DNA of 64,000 nucleotides from Thermoplasmatota archaeon (lineage in GTDB: Archaea > Thermoplasmatota > E2 > UBA202 > JdFR-43), in the NCBI GenBank assembly GCA_029258955.1, contig JAPDJT010000009.1, positions 62,001-126,000 on the forward strand. Reading direction: 5' to 3'. Both the position numbers and the translations under genes were made by a program. Positions 63,186 to 64,000 of the stretch are shown piece by piece (position 1 is the stretch's first letter; every line of letters starts with the position of its first letter). The notes beneath the pieces were generated by a model. That model had not been told where the DNA came from. It worked only from the letters and a program-made list of their open reading frames with translations, and did not search any database.

Positions 63186-64000
63186 ATGGATAATTGGGCA
63201 AAAATAGTAATTGGTGATAGTAGAAAAATGACAGAAATCAAAAACAACAGTATAGATTTAGTTGTCACCTCTCCTCCTTATTGGCATATTAAAGATTATG
63301 GAGTTCCTGGGCAGATTGGTTATGGACAAAGCTTACATGAATATTTGAAAGATTTATATAGAGTTTGGAAGGAATGTTACCGTGTTCTTAAACCTGGACG
63401 GAGGTTATGTATAAACATAGGCGATCAATTCGCACGTTCTATAATTTACGGTAGATACAAAGTTATACCTCTGCATGCTGAGTTTATAGCTCAATGTGAG
63501 GACATTGGTTTTGATTATATGGGTTCAATAATCTGGCAAAAGAAAACTACGATGAACACAACTGGCGGAGCGAATGTAATGGGCTCATATCCCTATCCTC
63601 CAAATGGAATGATTGAAATTGACTATGAATTTATACTTATTTTTAAAAAACCAGGAAAAAGTGAAAAAATCCCAAAGGAAATCAAAGAGAAATCAAAATT
63701 AACAAAAGAGGAGTGGAAAAAATACTTCTACGGACATTGGTATTTTGGTGGAGCAAAGCAGATAGAACATGAAGCTATGTTCCCTGAAGAACTACCAAAA
63801 AGACTAATAAAGATGTATACATTCATAGGTGATACAATTCTTGATCCTTTCCTTGGAAGCGGAACCACAGTAAAAGAGGCTTTAAATCTGCGAAGAAATG
63901 CAATAGGTTATGAAATAAATGAAAAGTTTTTAGAAATAATAAAAGAAAAACTTGGACTAAAACAAAGCTTATTACCATTCAGTGAAAACATTCAGATAAT
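63186..64000 (+). CDS. DNA methyltransferase (partial, in cassette 3)
   Basis: At least 271 codons of a second beta-class-order amino-methyltransferase. Motif IV is TSPPYW (about residues 31-36), with a variable recognition region in the middle, and the SAM motif is DPFLGSGTTV at about 222-231, then AIGYEI. The end is cut by the window after GLKQSLLPF. It is homologous throughout to the methyltransferase at 23.7 kb; both end with a GLKQS segment. A GAGGGT ribosome-binding site lies upstream. If it mirrors the 23.7-kb pair, the next gene outside the window could be its partner nuclease or glycosylase. Confidence 0.85.
   Translation, partial: MDNWAKIVIGDSRKMTEIKNNSIDLVVTSPPYWHIKDYGVPGQIGYGQSLHEYLKDLYRVWKECYRVLKPGRRLCINIGDQFARSIIYGRYKVIPLHAEFIAQCEDIGFDYMGSIIWQKKTTMNTTGGANVMGSYPYPPNGMIEIDYEFILIFKKPGKSEKIPKEIKEKSKLTKEEWKKYFYGHWYFGGAKQIEHEAMFPEELPKRLIKMYTFIGDTILDPFLGSGTTVKEALNLRRNAIGYEINEKFLEIIKEKLGLKQSLLPFSENIQI

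Overview
This window is AT-rich bacterial chromosome, roughly 30% G+C by eye, densely packed and arranged in short operons on both strands. The gene content suggests an anaerobic, probably thermophilic, Gram-negative bacterium. LpxC, a DcaP-like porin, CpoB, DegP and SurA-type chaperones show an outer membrane. The futalosine genes show menaquinone. MetV/MetF and folate C1 genes, an anaerobic NrdG-type activase and small low-GC proteins rich in Lys and Glu fit the Thermodesulfobacteria. The lineage is an inference from gene content; no rRNA is present to test it.

Layout. 1-5.4 kb: CoA (coaBC, partial) and NAD salvage (pncA-pncB), a universal stress protein, CpoB. 4.6-8.2 kb: operon recJ-dgt-purN-like-cpoB on the minus strand. 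8.4-13 kb: folate C1 genes, with a disrupted formate-THF ligase, folD, a decayed stretch, then metV-metF. 13.2-20.2 kb: FAD oxidoreductase, tRNA-Thr, ArsA-type ATPase, MscS channel, rsmB, uvrB. 20.2-23.7 kb: a porin with CRP/FNR-like sites upstream and a CstA-type peptide permease. 23.7-25.4 kb: a DNA methyltransferase overlapping an HhH-GPD/FeS glycosylase-like gene, closed by an attC-like element. 25.6-42.4 kb: housekeeping genes (nrdG-like, thiE, CPA2 antiporter, slyD, ispF, galE, ssb, hemA-ccsA, prfA, rpmE), two tRNAs and a hemerythrin-GGDEF-EAL gene that needs a -1 frameshift. 42.5-51.9 kb: LbetaH protein, envelope folding factors, recO, pyrB-pyrC, lpxC. 52-61 kb: L,D-transpeptidase, a cysteine synthase/CysS-like fusion, an Nth relative, EamA transporter, cobO and the menaquinone genes mqnC-mqnX-mqnA-menG.

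61.2-64 kb is the most unusual part. It is a row of gene cassettes separated by 85-bp elements that obey the integron attC rule: in two consecutive cassettes the first six bases are the exact reverse complement of the first six bases of that cassette's own attC-like element. The cassettes carry two proteins I do not recognise and a second DNA methyltransferase that runs off the window. No integron integrase gene is visible, so this looks like an attC cluster without its integrase, or the edge of an integron. The 25.35-kb element has the same length and shared core words, so the methyltransferase/glycosylase pair was probably also delivered as a cassette.

Several genes depend on unusual decoding or carry lesions: fhs (T-run frameshift, amber codon, altered P-loop), the hemerythrin-GGDEF-EAL gene (A AAA AAG slippery site) and the purN-like gene (no ATG, GTG or TTG start for its N-terminus). 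Homopolymer sequencing error has to be excluded before the indel cases are treated as biology.
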